A stretch of 64,000 bases of DNA from Rhizobium sp. R711 (GTDB lineage Bacteria; Pseudomonadota; Alphaproteobacteria; Rhizobiales; Rhizobiaceae): NCBI RefSeq assembly GCF_002211365.1, contig NZ_LOKZ01000037.1, forward strand, positions 124,001 to 188,000, in the 5' to 3' direction. Below, piece by piece: positions 1-9,354 of this stretch (position 1 is the first letter of the stretch; each line of letters begins with the position of its first letter). The position numbers and the translations under genes were made by a program. The notes beneath the pieces were generated by a model that did no database searches, had not been told where the DNA came from, and saw only the letters and a program-made list of their open reading frames with translations.

Positions 1-700
1 TATCCTCAATCGCGGCATGGGTGGCCAGACGTCCACCCAGATCGCCGCTCGTCAGGGAGGCAAGCCGTTGCTGCTCGCGGTGCAGGGTCCCGAATCCAAG
101 AACCTGTTTCCGCGTACCCGCGACTGGATGGCTTCCTTTGACGCCGGTGTCATCAACGGACTGGCTCACGAGTTGGTAGCCCTCGGGCATCGACGACGCC
201 GGGCTCCCCTACGGCGACGTTCGCATTCATGGAACAGCGACCGCCACGTTCACGGATGTCGGACGACAGATATATGGCTCCATAGCCGCAAACCGCGAAG
301 TCGAACCAGGTAGCCACTGGACCATATCGGGCGAGGCTCAACTCAGCGGCGGCTCGACCAGCGGCGTGAACGGCTTCAATCTCCCACTCATTCAGGCGGA
401 CGAACCCGGAGGATATCTCAACGAGATTGCATCCTTTAGCTTCCCGCTCGACGGCACGCGCAATAGCATGTCCGGAAGCGGCGAAACAACCCACACTTAT
501 ATTCGATCGACATTTCTGCTGAGCGTCACGACCGGCAGCGCCATCGACATAAAGCTCCGCATTTTCCCCGGTCAATTCGAGGCTGGCCCGCTGCGCACAT
601 CGCTGGAGCCCACACCCGGTGACGGCACAATCGCGCCCTACAGCCCCCCATTCTCGATGAAATCTCGTTTCGTCAACGGCACGGAGGGTTGGGCCCCTCG
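1..700 (+). pseudogene. Remnant of a secreted or SGNH-type protein gene, frameshifted and cut by the window start
   Basis: Two open segments in different frames read as one protein. Positions 2 to about 178 encode a segment with NRGMGGQTSTQIAARQGG, which resembles the stretch seen in some bacterial SGNH/GDSL hydrolases (recalled, not searched). From about 178 the coding signal moves to the next frame, just past an in-frame TAG, and gives a glycine-, serine- and threonine-rich beta-type sequence up to about 700. No start codon or ribosome site is visible because the 5' end lies outside the window. At about 700 the coding sequence runs into the opposite-strand remnant, so the 3' end seems lost. 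The family assignment is tentative; the frame break is directly visible. Confidence 0.45.
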
Positions 701-703
701 CCT

Positions 704-1266
704 TCAGGATGGCAACGCGACGCCACTGCGGATACCGGCCGAAACAGCGCTCGCCACTTTGGCTTCAACCTGCTTCTTGATGTAAACGGCCGTCACAAGA
801 TTCGCGAGCCGCGCGGCTTTCTCCGCATCGTCCGATGCTACTCCCACGCCGATGAGGTAGGTCAAGCCTTCGCCGCGAACCCGAACGGCGTCCTTGAAAG
901 TCGACAATACCTCCCCAGCCGCCGTGTCGCCTGAGGCCGCGTTAGCACCGAATCCAATCCTGGACAGTAGCCGGTCCTTGAAGCGGTTGGATGCGAACTC
1001 CGGGTCAGCAAGCAGATTGCCGTCCTTGATCGCCTCCACCAACGCCGCATCGGATTGAATGATACGAACCTCGCCTTCCACTCGGGAGTTGTCGGTAAGC
1101 CCGTTTGTGGTGGCGGCGTCCAGGTCGAGGAGATTCTTTGAACTTGTATCGACAAGAACCACGACTGCGCGGTGTAGCGAGGCGTGAGCGAGAAGACCAG
1201 GGTGATGCTCACCAGGAAGATTGGTAGTCCCACTAGCAATATTGTCCGAGCTTGCCGGTGGGCCAA
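704..1266 (-). pseudogene. Truncated, frameshifted Wzz/GumC-type polysaccharide co-polymerase remnant
   Basis: The leftward frame from 1266 starts MAHRQARTILLVGLPIF, a short cytoplasmic end followed by a membrane helix and LTPRYTAQ, the usual start of Wzz/GumC/ExoP chain-length proteins. Near 1150-1165 the coding frame changes by one base and continues VVLVDTSSKNLLDLD, then a DNSRVEGEVRIIQSD segment, LLADPEF, and a tail matching the 'tyvi.v.s.dp..Aa.laN...yi..q' pattern of the family. It stops at 704 after about 185 codons in total, whereas GumC/ExoP proteins have about 700 residues, so most of the periplasmic coiled coil, the second helix and any kinase domain are missing. It is a dead copy, distinct from the intact exoP in this window. 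Confidence 0.7.
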
Positions 1267-1472
1267 TCCAAATCAGTATTCGGAGGTCTGCGACATCGTT
1301 CATGCGAATGCAAACCCTCAACAAGCTACAGCTGAATACTCGCTTAGGTTTTATCGCGCAAACAACTACCACAACAGAAACGCTTCACAACCAGAGATAA
1401 GCCTATTGGATTATCACCCTCCGCATTCGAATGGGGCCAGTGGGATGGCAATAACCAGCCCACTGGATTCGC

Positions 1473-2081
1473 TTATTGATACGGCTCGAAGAACCTGTGA
1501 ATGGCGTCGATCTCGTTCTGCCTGATATCGTGCCCGCCTGCATGCCATTCCGTCGCGACGGAAGCGCGCTGTCCTTCGAAGTAGTCCGCCAAGGCCTTTG
1601 TCACGGGCGCCGGGCTGATCGGGTCGCGCTCGCCGGCCGTGATCAGTATCTTGCGCCCGATCAAGGCGGGATTTGCCTTCGGCTGAAACGGAATCAGCGG
1701 ATGCATCAGAACCGAAGCATCGAATAGCCCCTTCTCGATCGACACGTTGGCGAGGATGTTTGCTCCGTTCGAAAAACCAAGACCGAGCACAGCGCTCGCC
1801 TCGTGTTGCTTGGCCAGCGTTGCGACAAAGGACGCCAACTTCTCCGTTGCCCGGCCAAGGTCCGCCATGTCGTAGACGCCCTCGCCGGTACGCTTGAAGA
1901 AGCGTGCGGCACCAAACTCCGAGACGTCCCCTCGCGGCGAGACAATCGTCGCTTCCGGCAGTAGGCGCCGCCCGAAATCGAAGAACTGGTTTTCGTCGCC
2001 CCCCGTTCCGTGCAGCATGAAGAGGATGGGCTTTCCGGGTGCACCGGCCTGCAGCCGGTGCACATAGCTATTATCGGTCAT
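1473..2081 (-). CDS. Alpha/beta-hydrolase, MhqD/YpfH-like carboxylesterase
   Basis: A 202-residue serine hydrolase of the phospholipase/carboxylesterase family. Visible elements are the oxyanion-hole segment LHGTGG (residues 23-28), nucleophile elbow GFSNG with Ser104, acid Asp153 in GERDP and His184 in GGHD. No signal peptide, so cytoplasmic. The ATG at 2081 is preceded by AAGGGG. It lies 11 bp after the ring-cleavage dioxygenase gene and is surely cotranscribed. In Bacillus the MhqO dioxygenase and MhqD hydrolase are induced by quinones such as methylhydroquinone, and the same pairing here suggests a role in quinone or aromatic electrophile defence. The substrate is unknown. Confidence 0.85.
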   Translation of the reverse strand: MTDNSYVHRLQAGAPGKPILFMLHGTGGDENQFFDFGRRLLPEATIVSPRGDVSEFGAARFFKRTGEGVYDMADLGRATEKLASFVATLAKQHEASAVLGLGFSNGANILANVSIEKGLFDASVLMHPLIPFQPKANPALIGRKILITAGERDPISPAPVTKALADYFEGQRASVATEWHAGGHDIRQNEIDAIHRFFEPYQ

Positions 2082-2092
2082 TGTGCGTCCCC

Positions 2093-3025
2093 TTAAGCTT
2101 CCAGTGGTTGCAAGTGCTGTTCAAGAAGGGCACGCAGGTGCTGATGTTGCTGTGGCAGCTTCAGTGCCTCGCCGAGATGTGCAGTGTCTTCGTCCCGGTT
2201 GAAGCCAGGCTCGTTGGTCGCAATCTCGAACAGGATGCCGCCCGGGGTCCGGAAATAAATCGCCCAGAAGTAATCACGGTCGATCACTGGGGTGACTTGG
2301 TAGCCGGTATCCATCAACGCCTTGCGGACCTCGAGCTGCTTCTCGCGATTTTCTACGGCAAAGGCCACGTGATGTACGGACCCAGCACCCGGCAGAGCGC
2401 GAGAGACATTTGGCATGGTTTCGAGATCGACGAGATGCGCGCCATTCCCACCTGGAATGGTCAGGCGCTTGACGCCATCGCGTTCTTCCTGAACTTCGTA
2501 GCCCATGAACTTGAGTAGTTCTGACGTGGCGCCATCATCGCGCAAACGCATCGCGACCGAGTGGAACCCGCGGATCGCATGATCCTCGCTGATGCCACCA
2601 TGCGTCCAGGGCAGACGACTGTCATCCTTGACTTCAACCAGGGCAAAGCCATCACCATCGGGACCGGCAAAATTCAGACGCTTCTCGCCGAATGTTTCCT
2701 CGGTCTTCAGGCCGGTGACATTCAACTTGTTCAGGCGATCGCTCCAGAAGCCGATCGAGCCCTGCGGGACCGAGAAAACAGTCGTGCCGACTTCGCCGGT
2801 TCCCGGCCGACCTTGCGCCATTTTCGGGAATGGGAAGTAAGTCATGATCGTGCCGGGTGCACCGGTTTCGTCCCCATAATAGAGGTGATAGACATCGGGT
2901 GCGTCGAAGTTCACAGTCTTCTTGACGCGGCGCAGACCCAGCGTGTTGGTGAAGAACTGGCTGTTTGTGCGGGCATCCTCCGCCATTGATGTGACGTGGT
3001 GCAGACCCTTGATTTGATCAAGCAT
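2093..3025 (-). CDS. Ring-cleaving dioxygenase, VOC family (MhqO-like)
   Basis: A 310-residue protein with two vicinal-oxygen-chelate domains. The N-terminal one starts GLHHVTSMAEDA and contains LGLRRVKKTVNFD; the second contains VHHVAFAV and ends with FEIATNEPGF, providing His and Glu ligands for a divalent metal. The length fits the MhqO/MhqA group (about 310-320). The start at 3025 was chosen because AAAGGGG lies just upstream; an open frame continues about 39 codons further but that extension has no ribosome site and is basic, low-complexity sequence. First gene of a two-gene unit with the MhqD-like hydrolase. Likely iron-dependent cleavage of hydroquinones; substrate inferred from family only. 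Confidence 0.85.
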   Translation of the reverse strand: MLDQIKGLHHVTSMAEDARTNSQFFTNTLGLRRVKKTVNFDAPDVYHLYYGDETGAPGTIMTYFPFPKMAQGRPGTGEVGTTVFSVPQGSIGFWSDRLNKLNVTGLKTEETFGEKRLNFAGPDGDGFALVEVKDDSRLPWTHGGISEDHAIRGFHSVAMRLRDDGATSELLKFMGYEVQEERDGVKRLTIPGGNGAHLVDLETMPNVSRALPGAGSVHHVAFAVENREKQLEVRKALMDTGYQVTPVIDRDYFWAIYFRTPGGILFEIATNEPGFNRDEDTAHLGEALKLPQQHQHLRALLEQHLQPLEA

Positions 3026-3163
3026 TTGAGACCCCTTTCTTGCCCGCCCAGCGGGCTTCGGATGGGGTATAGATGATCGCTGGGGACCGATTGGAATAGC
3101 CCCGACGACCGGAACGCATTGTCTCTTTTTGGTGAACGACAAAACGCAATCGTTCAGAGATGA

Positions 3164-3865
3164 TTAGACGTCTCCCGGATTCACCGGCAATTGCCAGTCA
3201 ATCGACGCCCGACCATGCGCCTGCAAAAAGGCATTGGCCTTGGAGAAATGGCTGCAGCCAAAAAAACCGTTGTGAGCGGAGAGCGGCGATGGATGCGGCG
3301 CCTTTAGCACGAGGTGACGCCTTGAATCGACGAAGGCCGCTTTGCGCTGAGCATAGGAGCCCCAGAGCATGAAGACGACGGCATCGCATTCGTCATTGAT
3401 CTTACGAATGACCGCGTCGGTAAAACGCTCCCAGCCTTTGCCCTGATGTGACGCAGCCTGCGCCTCCTCAACTGTCAGCACGCTGTTCAGCAACAGGACG
3501 CCCTGCCGCGCCCAATGCTCCAGAAACCCGTGTCGCGCTGGCGTAATCCCCAGATCACTCTGCATTTCCTTGTAGATATTGACGAGCGAAGGCGGAATGC
3601 GAACGCCGGGTCGAACGCTGAAACAAAGTCCATGCGCCTGCCCTAGCCCGTGATAGGGATCCTGCCCCAGGATCACGACCTTGACATCCGCCAGTGGTGT
3701 CAGGTCGAGAGCACGGAAATATTCGGAACCCTTGGGAAATATCCGTTTGCCACCCTGCTTCTGGGCGAGGAGGAACGCCTTGAGTTGCTGCATATAAGGG
3801 CTGGTGAATTCGCCGGCGAGAGCGTTCCGCCAGCTCTCTTCCAATGCGATCGATTGTTCATTCAT
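3164..3865 (-). CDS. ung: Uracil-DNA glycosylase, family 1
   Basis: Removes uracil from DNA to start base-excision repair. The 233-residue protein has the water-activating motif GQDPYHG (Asp69), the LLLN segment (Asn127) that reads uracil, and the DNA-intercalation loop HPSPLSAH with His191. Length is typical of Ung. The ATG at 3865 follows GAGGACCGTCG; an earlier in-frame ATG at 3886 would add only MSGRGPS and has a poorer site. Divergent from the phosphomannomutase gene, with a shared 155-bp promoter region. Confidence 0.97.
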   Translation of the reverse strand: MNEQSIALEESWRNALAGEFTSPYMQQLKAFLLAQKQGGKRIFPKGSEYFRALDLTPLADVKVVILGQDPYHGLGQAHGLCFSVRPGVRIPPSLVNIYKEMQSDLGITPARHGFLEHWARQGVLLLNSVLTVEEAQAASHQGKGWERFTDAVIRKINDECDAVVFMLWGSYAQRKAAFVDSRRHLVLKAPHPSPLSAHNGFFGCSHFSKANAFLQAHGRASIDWQLPVNPGDV

Positions 3866-4020
3866 CGACGGTCCTCGCCCGCTCACACGCGCTTTCAGCT
3901 TGCCACGAGGCGGGAATTGGCAGACATTTTATTGTTCGCCGGGGTTCACTATTTACAAACGCTGAGTAGATTGCGGTCAAATCGTTGGCGAATTCAAGCG
4001 CATCCGGGGGCTTATTCAAA

Positions 4021-5445
4021 ATGAAATTCGGAACGAGTGGGCTTCGCGGCCTGTCTGTCGACCTCAAGGGCCGGGCTTCGGCGCTTTATGCTACAGCCTT
4101 TGGCCGCTATCTACTCGACAGTGGGAGAGCCCACCGAGGCGATATTATCCTGATTGGCCAGGACTTCAGGGATTCCAGCCCGGAGATCGCAGCAAATTGC
4201 GCCGAAGCGCTTGATGGCCTCGGCTTCGACGTCCGCGACTGCGGCACCGTGCCAACGCCGGCGCTGGCCCTTTACGGCCTTCAAGAAAAGGCCGCCTGCC
4301 TGATGGTCACGGGCTCACACATTCCAGCCGATCGCAATGGCATAAAGTTCTACCGGCCGGACGGCGAGATCGACAAGGCAGACGAGGTTGCGATTACGAC
4401 CGTGGCAACGGAACTCGATCGTGCCGGCTTTGCGTTTGCGCCTCGCGAGACAGAACCACAGGACGTTTCCGCCGAATGCCTGGCTGTTTTCCGCGAGCGA
4501 AATTTCAACCTCCTCCCTGCCGACGCGCTCGTCGGCCTGAAGGTCGGCGTCTACCAGCACAGCACCGTCGCCCGTGACCTGCTGGTGGAGTTCCTTGAGC
4601 ATTTCGGCGCAACGGTCGTGCCGTTTGGCCGTTCGGAAATGTTCATACCCGTGGACACCGAAGCCGTTTCGGACAAGACGATTGTCAAACTCAAGGAAGT
4701 CGCAAGACAGCATGGCCTCGATGCGGTTGTTTCTGCGGATGGTGATGGCGATCGTCCTTTGGTGGCAGACGAAACCGGCATGCCATTGCGTGGCGACCTG
4801 CTCGGACTGATCGCTGCAAACTTTCTCGGTGCAAGATCAATCGTGACGCCCGTGACTTCAAATTCCGGCATAGAAACTGCTGGTCGCTTCAGCGTCATTC
4901 GCACCCGCGTCGGTTCTCCCTTTGTCATATCGGGGATGCAGGACACAGTAGCGGCTGGCCAGACCCATGTCGCCGGCTTCGAAGCAAACGGAGGCGTGCT
5001 GACCGCGAGCGACTTCGAGGTCAATGGTCAGGTGCTGCGCGCCCTGCCGACGCGCGATTGCTTCGTACCGATAGTGGCGGCGCTCGCTCTTGCCGCATCC
5101 AGACGCCAACCGCTTTCGACGATCGCCGCGTCGTACAATCTGCCGTTTGCCTCGGCCGACCGTCTTGAGAATTTCCCGGTGGAGACCAGTGCCCGATTGA
5201 TGACCTATCTTCGCGCCGGCCCCGCCAATCTCGCGGTGTTTCTGCAGCCGATCGGTGAGGTCGGCAGCGTCAGGGACATTGACGGGCTTCGTATCACACT
5301 GGCGGATCGGCGCATCATTCATTTCCGCCCCTCGGGTAATGCTCCCGAAATGCGCTGCTACGCCGAGGCGGAAAGTGAAGCTGCCGCGGCGACGTTGCTG
5401 CGTTCCGGTCTGGAGCGAATCCGCTGGTGGGCGCAGGCGAATTGA
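4021..5445 (+). CDS. manB: Phosphomannomutase (phosphohexomutase family)
   Basis: Interconverts mannose-6-phosphate and mannose-1-phosphate for GDP-mannose synthesis. The 474-residue protein shows the four family landmarks: phosphoserine loop TGSH with Ser99, magnesium loop DGDGDR (Asp240, 242, 244), sugar-binding GFEANGG, and phosphate-binding RPSGNAPEMR near the C terminus. The ATG start at 4021 gives the typical MKFGTSGLRG opening; the longer frame beginning with TTG at 3985 is less likely. manC follows after 35 bp, so both are probably one transcript. Phosphoglucomutase activity cannot be excluded from sequence. Confidence 0.9.
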   Translation: MKFGTSGLRGLSVDLKGRASALYATAFGRYLLDSGRAHRGDIILIGQDFRDSSPEIAANCAEALDGLGFDVRDCGTVPTPALALYGLQEKAACLMVTGSHIPADRNGIKFYRPDGEIDKADEVAITTVATELDRAGFAFAPRETEPQDVSAECLAVFRERNFNLLPADALVGLKVGVYQHSTVARDLLVEFLEHFGATVVPFGRSEMFIPVDTEAVSDKTIVKLKEVARQHGLDAVVSADGDGDRPLVADETGMPLRGDLLGLIAANFLGARSIVTPVTSNSGIETAGRFSVIRTRVGSPFVISGMQDTVAAGQTHVAGFEANGGVLTASDFEVNGQVLRALPTRDCFVPIVAALALAASRRQPLSTIAASYNLPFASADRLENFPVETSARLMTYLRAGPANLAVFLQPIGEVGSVRDIDGLRITLADRRIIHFRPSGNAPEMRCYAEAESEAAAATLLRSGLERIRWWAQAN

Positions 5446-5480
5446 TTAGCGAAGCAATTAAATATTCAAGGACACTCCAA

Positions 5481-6908
5481 ATGACACAGAAAATCGTTCC
5501 CGTGATCATGGCCGGCGGCAAGGGGACTCGCCTCTGGCCTCTGTCGCGTGCCGCAGCGCCGAAGCAGTTCATACAGTTCATCGGCGATAAGACGCTTTTC
5601 CAGGAAACGTTGCTGCGCGTGTCCGATCCATCGCTTTACGAGGCGCCCATCGTTCTCACGAACGAGGAATTCCGTTTTCTCGTCGCCGAGCAGGCACGTG
5701 AACTGGATATTGACCTCGCCGCCATCCTGCTCGAGCCGGTTGCCCGCAACACCGCCGCCGCTGTCGCAGCGGCAGCGACGGTCGTGAGCAAGCGCTTTAA
5801 CGAAGACACGATCATGCATGTGCTCGGCTCCGACTATGAGATCGTCGCCGACGACAGCTATTTTGACTGCGTCCGCATCGCTGCCGCCACAGCCGCCCAA
5901 GGCAAGCTCGTGACCTTCGGCATCCAGCCAACCGAACCGGCAACCGGCTACGGCTATATCGAAGGCGGAGAAACGTTGGCGACCGGTGCACGGGTTGTGG
6001 CGCGCTTCATCGAAAAACCGCCACTCGCCAATGCGGAAGAGATGCTCGCCGCAGGCGGCTTCTACTGGAACTCCGGCATGTTCATGTTCTCGGTTTCATG
6101 TCTGCTCGATGAGTTGCGCACCCATGCTCCGGAGACGATCAACGCTGCCGGAGAGGCCGTTGCAAATGCAAAGACAGATCTCGATTTCACGCGCCTCGAC
6201 AAGGCGACGTTCGCCACAAGCCCGAACATTTCGATCGACTACGCCATCATGGAGAAGACGAGCAACGCCGCCGTCGTCCCCTCGCCCTTCAAATGGTCGG
6301 ACCTTGGCAGCTGGGATTCCGTCTGGAAGAGCGGCAGCCGCGACGAATATGGCAATGTGGCAGCCGGCAACACGACGGTCGTCAACACGAAGAACTCGCT
6401 CATCATGACTCATGGCGTGCATCTCGCCGTCCAGGGCATGGACGACATCGCTGTCATCGCCAGCGAGGACGCCGTCTATGTCGGGCGGTTGCAGGATAGC
6501 CAGGACGTCGGAAACCTGGTGAAAATGCTCGCTGCCGCCCCGTCGACATCGCAGCTGACAGAGACACACCCGACTTCCTACCGCCCGTGGGGCGGTTATA
6601 CATCGGTGCTGAACGGCGACCGCTTCCAGGTCAAGCGCATCTTCGTCACGCCGGGTAAGAAGCTGTCGCTACAAAAGCACCATCACCGCTCCGAGCACTG
6701 GATCGTCGTCAAGGGCACGGCCGAAGTGACGATCGGCGAAAACGTGCAAATGCTCAGGGAAAACGAATCCGTTTACATCCCGCTCGGCGAAATCCATCGC
6801 CTCGCCAATCCGGGCAAGATCATGCTTGAACTGATCGAAGTCCAGACCGGGTCCTATCTCGGAGAGGACGATATCATCCGCATCGTCGATGAGTTCGGAC
6901 GCAGCTGA
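5481..6908 (+). CDS. manC: Mannose-1-phosphate guanylyltransferase / mannose-6-phosphate isomerase
   Basis: Bifunctional enzyme making GDP-mannose. The 475-residue protein starts with the nucleotidyltransferase signature AGGKGTRLWPLSR (about residues 11-23), includes FIEKP and the NSGMF segment of type II guanylyltransferases, and ends with a cupin-type isomerase domain: RPWG, LQKHHHRSEHW, then IPLGEIHRL. The ATG at 5481 is preceded by AAGGA. It follows phosphomannomutase closely, so the two genes convert Man-6-P to GDP-mannose, probably for lipopolysaccharide or another surface polysaccharide. Succinoglycan itself contains no mannose. Homologues in nodulation clusters are called NoeJ. Confidence 0.93.
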   Translation: MTQKIVPVIMAGGKGTRLWPLSRAAAPKQFIQFIGDKTLFQETLLRVSDPSLYEAPIVLTNEEFRFLVAEQARELDIDLAAILLEPVARNTAAAVAAAATVVSKRFNEDTIMHVLGSDYEIVADDSYFDCVRIAAATAAQGKLVTFGIQPTEPATGYGYIEGGETLATGARVVARFIEKPPLANAEEMLAAGGFYWNSGMFMFSVSCLLDELRTHAPETINAAGEAVANAKTDLDFTRLDKATFATSPNISIDYAIMEKTSNAAVVPSPFKWSDLGSWDSVWKSGSRDEYGNVAAGNTTVVNTKNSLIMTHGVHLAVQGMDDIAVIASEDAVYVGRLQDSQDVGNLVKMLAAAPSTSQLTETHPTSYRPWGGYTSVLNGDRFQVKRIFVTPGKKLSLQKHHHRSEHWIVVKGTAEVTIGENVQMLRENESVYIPLGEIHRLANPGKIMLELIEVQTGSYLGEDDIIRIVDEFGRS

Positions 6909-6948
6909 TCACTGTTGTCTTGAACTTATAAACTTCCGCCTGTAACAC

Positions 6949-6982
6949 GATCGCGGTCCCGCCAACCGGCCGGGCCGCGATC
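6949..6982 (+). terminator. GC-rich hairpin between manC and rkpK
   Basis: GATCGCGG-T-CCCG (6949-6961) pairs with CGGGCCGCGATC (6971-6982) to give a 12-bp stem with one bulged T and a 9-nt loop. No T-run follows, so it may be an RNA-stabilising or attenuating structure rather than a classical terminator. It ends 21 bp before the rkpK start codon. Confidence 0.45.
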
Positions 6983-7003
6983 GCTATCTCAGGGAATGAA
7001 TCC

Positions 7004-8320
7004 ATGCGTATTGTGATGATTGGCTCGGGTTATGTCGGCCTCGTCTCGGGTGCCTGCCTTGCCGATTTCGGCCATCATGTCACTTGTGTCGACAAGTCCG
7101 CCGCGAAGATCGACGCCCTGGAAGCCGGCAAAGTTCCGATTTTCGAACCCGGTCTCGACAACATCATTGAGCATAACCGCACCGCTGGTCGCCTGGATTT
7201 TTCGAAAGAGCTGGCGACATCTGTTGCGAAAGCGGACGTCGTCTTCATCGCCGTCGGCACACCGTCGCGCCGTGGCGATGGCCATGCGGACCTGAGTTAC
7301 GTCTATGCCGCCGCCCGCGAGATAGCAGCTGCTGTCTCCGGGTTCACCGTCGTCGTCACCAAGTCGACCGTTCCTGTCGGCACCGGCGACGAGATCGAGC
7401 GCATCTTCCGCGAGGAATTCCCCGAGAAAGACATTTCTGTCGTTTCTAACCCGGAATTCCTGCGCGAGGGCGCGGCAATCACCGACTTTAAGCGCCCTGA
7501 TCGCATCGTTCTCGGCACCGAGGAGCCGCGCGCAGTCGAAATCATGCGCGAGGTCTACCGCCCCCTCTATCTCAACGAAGCGCCGCTCTATTTCTGCGAA
7601 CGCCGCACCTCCGAGCTGATTAAGTACGCGGCCAACGCCTTCCTCGCCATGAAGATCACCTTCATCAACGAGATCGCTGACCTTTGTGAACAGATCGGCG
7701 CCGACGTACAGAAGGTGGCCAAGGGCATCGGCATGGACAAGCGCATCGGCGACAAGTTCCTGCATGCCGGCCCCGGCTACGGCGGTTCCTGCTTCCCCAA
7801 GGACACACTGGCGCTGGTCAAGACTGCCCAGGATCACGACAGCCCGGTTCGCCTCATCGAGACCACCGTTGCGATCAACGACAACCGCAAGCGTGCCATG
7901 GGCCGCAAGGTGATCGCCGCCTGCGACGGCAATGTTCGGGGCAAGAAGATCGCTATCCTCGGTCTGACCTTCAAGCCGAACACCGACGACATGCGCGACG
8001 CACCGTCGATCACCGTCATCCAGGCGCTGCTGGACGGCGGCGCCAACGTTCATGCCTACGATCCGGAAGGCATGGAAATGGCGAAAGAGGTCATCGGCCC
8101 GATCACCTACGGCAACGACCCATATGAGATTGCCGAAGGCGCGGACGCCATCGTCATCGTGACGGAATGGGACGAATTCCGGGCGCTCGATCTCAAGCGG
8201 ATGAAATCGCTCGTCAAGACACCAACGATCGTTGACCTGCGCAACATCTATCCTGTCGCCGAAGTCACAAAGCACGGCTTCAGCTATTTCGCTGTCGGAA
8301 AGAAGAACGAGAAGAAGTAG
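7004..8320 (+). CDS. rkpK: UDP-glucose 6-dehydrogenase
   Basis: Oxidises UDP-glucose twice with NAD+ to UDP-glucuronate. The 438-residue protein has the NAD-binding loop GSGYVG (residues 7-12), the KSTVPVGTG segment, SNPEFLREG, and the catalytic thiol in GGSCFPKD (Cys263). Length and motifs are typical. The ATG at 7004 follows AGGGA. It is separated by 2 bp from the epimerase gene lpsL; in Sinorhizobium meliloti rkpK and lpsL are also adjacent and serve K-antigen and lipopolysaccharide synthesis. Expected role here: UDP-glucuronate and UDP-galacturonate supply. Confidence 0.95.
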   Translation: MRIVMIGSGYVGLVSGACLADFGHHVTCVDKSAAKIDALEAGKVPIFEPGLDNIIEHNRTAGRLDFSKELATSVAKADVVFIAVGTPSRRGDGHADLSYVYAAAREIAAAVSGFTVVVTKSTVPVGTGDEIERIFREEFPEKDISVVSNPEFLREGAAITDFKRPDRIVLGTEEPRAVEIMREVYRPLYLNEAPLYFCERRTSELIKYAANAFLAMKITFINEIADLCEQIGADVQKVAKGIGMDKRIGDKFLHAGPGYGGSCFPKDTLALVKTAQDHDSPVRLIETTVAINDNRKRAMGRKVIAACDGNVRGKKIAILGLTFKPNTDDMRDAPSITVIQALLDGGANVHAYDPEGMEMAKEVIGPITYGNDPYEIAEGADAIVIVTEWDEFRALDLKRMKSLVKTPTIVDLRNIYPVAEVTKHGFSYFAVGKKNEKK

Positions 8321-8322
8321 AG

Positions 8323-9339
8323 ATGCGTTATTTCATCACCGGCACTGCGGGCTTTATCGGCTTTCATCTCGCCCGCCGCTTGCTGCAGGATGGCCACGAA
8401 GTCGTCGGCTTCGACGGCATGACGCACTACTACAATATCAAGCTGAAGCACATGCGCAACGCGGCGCTGGCCCAGTTTCCGGCCTTTCGCCCGGTGACAG
8501 CGATGCTGGAAGATCGCAAGGCCCTGGAAGAGGCCGTGGCGAGCGCTGCGCCCGATGTCATCGTGCATCTCGCAGCCCAGGCCGGCGTACGCTATAGCCT
8601 CGAAAATCCGAAAGCCTATCTGACGTCCAACCTGGAAGGCTCCTGGAATATCCTCGAGATCGCCAAGGACGTCGGGGTCAACCATCTCATGCTGGCTTCG
8701 ACCTCATCGATCTACGGTGCCAACCCGTCCATTCCGTTCCGCGAGATAGACCGGGCGGACGAGCCGCTGACCTTCTATGCGGCGACAAAAAAATCGATGG
8801 AACTGATGGCGCACAGCTATGCCCATCTCCATAAGGTCCCGACAACAGCCTTCCGTTTCTTTACCGTCTACGGCCCCTGGGGCCGTCCTGACATGGCTCT
8901 CTTCAAGTTCGTCAAGAACATGCTGGAGGATCAGCCGATCGAGATTTATGGCGAAGGCCAGATGAGCCGCGACTTCACCTATATCGACGACCTCGTGGAG
9001 GCGATCGTTCGACTGTCGTCCGTCGTCCCGTCGGAAGCCAATCGCGTGGCCGACGAACAGGTGGAGACGCTCTCGCATCAGGCGCCGTTCCGTGTCGTGA
9101 ACATCGGTGGCGGTCAGCCGGAGAATCTGATGACCTTCGTCGAAACCGTCGAAAAAGCGGTCGGCCAGCCGGCAAAGCGGAAGATGCTGCCAATGCAAAA
9201 GGGCGACGTGCCGCGCACCTTTGCCAGCCCTGACTTGCTGGTGGCCCTGACTGGATACAAGCCGGAGACGACGCTGGATGTCGGCGTGAAGGCCTTCGTC
9301 GACTGGTATCTGGAAGCACGCGACGAACTCGAGCCATAG
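8323..9339 (+). CDS. lpsL: UDP-glucuronate 4-epimerase
   Basis: Extended short-chain dehydrogenase that converts UDP-glucuronate to UDP-galacturonate. The 338-residue protein has the Rossmann motif GTAGFIG (7-13), the serine stretch STSSIYG, and the catalytic pair Tyr152/Lys156 in YAATK. FTVYGPWGRPDMALFKF and FTYIDD are typical of glucuronate 4-epimerases. Its ATG lies 2 bp after the rkpK stop, so the two are translated from one message and act in sequence. Galacturonate is a common lipopolysaccharide-core sugar in rhizobia. Confidence 0.93.
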   Translation: MRYFITGTAGFIGFHLARRLLQDGHEVVGFDGMTHYYNIKLKHMRNAALAQFPAFRPVTAMLEDRKALEEAVASAAPDVIVHLAAQAGVRYSLENPKAYLTSNLEGSWNILEIAKDVGVNHLMLASTSSIYGANPSIPFREIDRADEPLTFYAATKKSMELMAHSYAHLHKVPTTAFRFFTVYGPWGRPDMALFKFVKNMLEDQPIEIYGEGQMSRDFTYIDDLVEAIVRLSSVVPSEANRVADEQVETLSHQAPFRVVNIGGGQPENLMTFVETVEKAVGQPAKRKMLPMQKGDVPRTFASPDLLVALTGYKPETTLDVGVKAFVDWYLEARDELEP

Positions 9340-9354
9340 AGACACTGCAACCGG

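Noticed and set aside
3985..4020. A TTG start for phosphomannomutase
   Set aside because: The ATG at 4021 gives the canonical MKFGTSGLRG N terminus.
6989..8275. A 428-codon open frame on the minus strand
   Set aside because: It is the complement of rkpK, a clear UDP-glucose dehydrogenase; the antisense product has no motif and is an effect of high GC at third positions.
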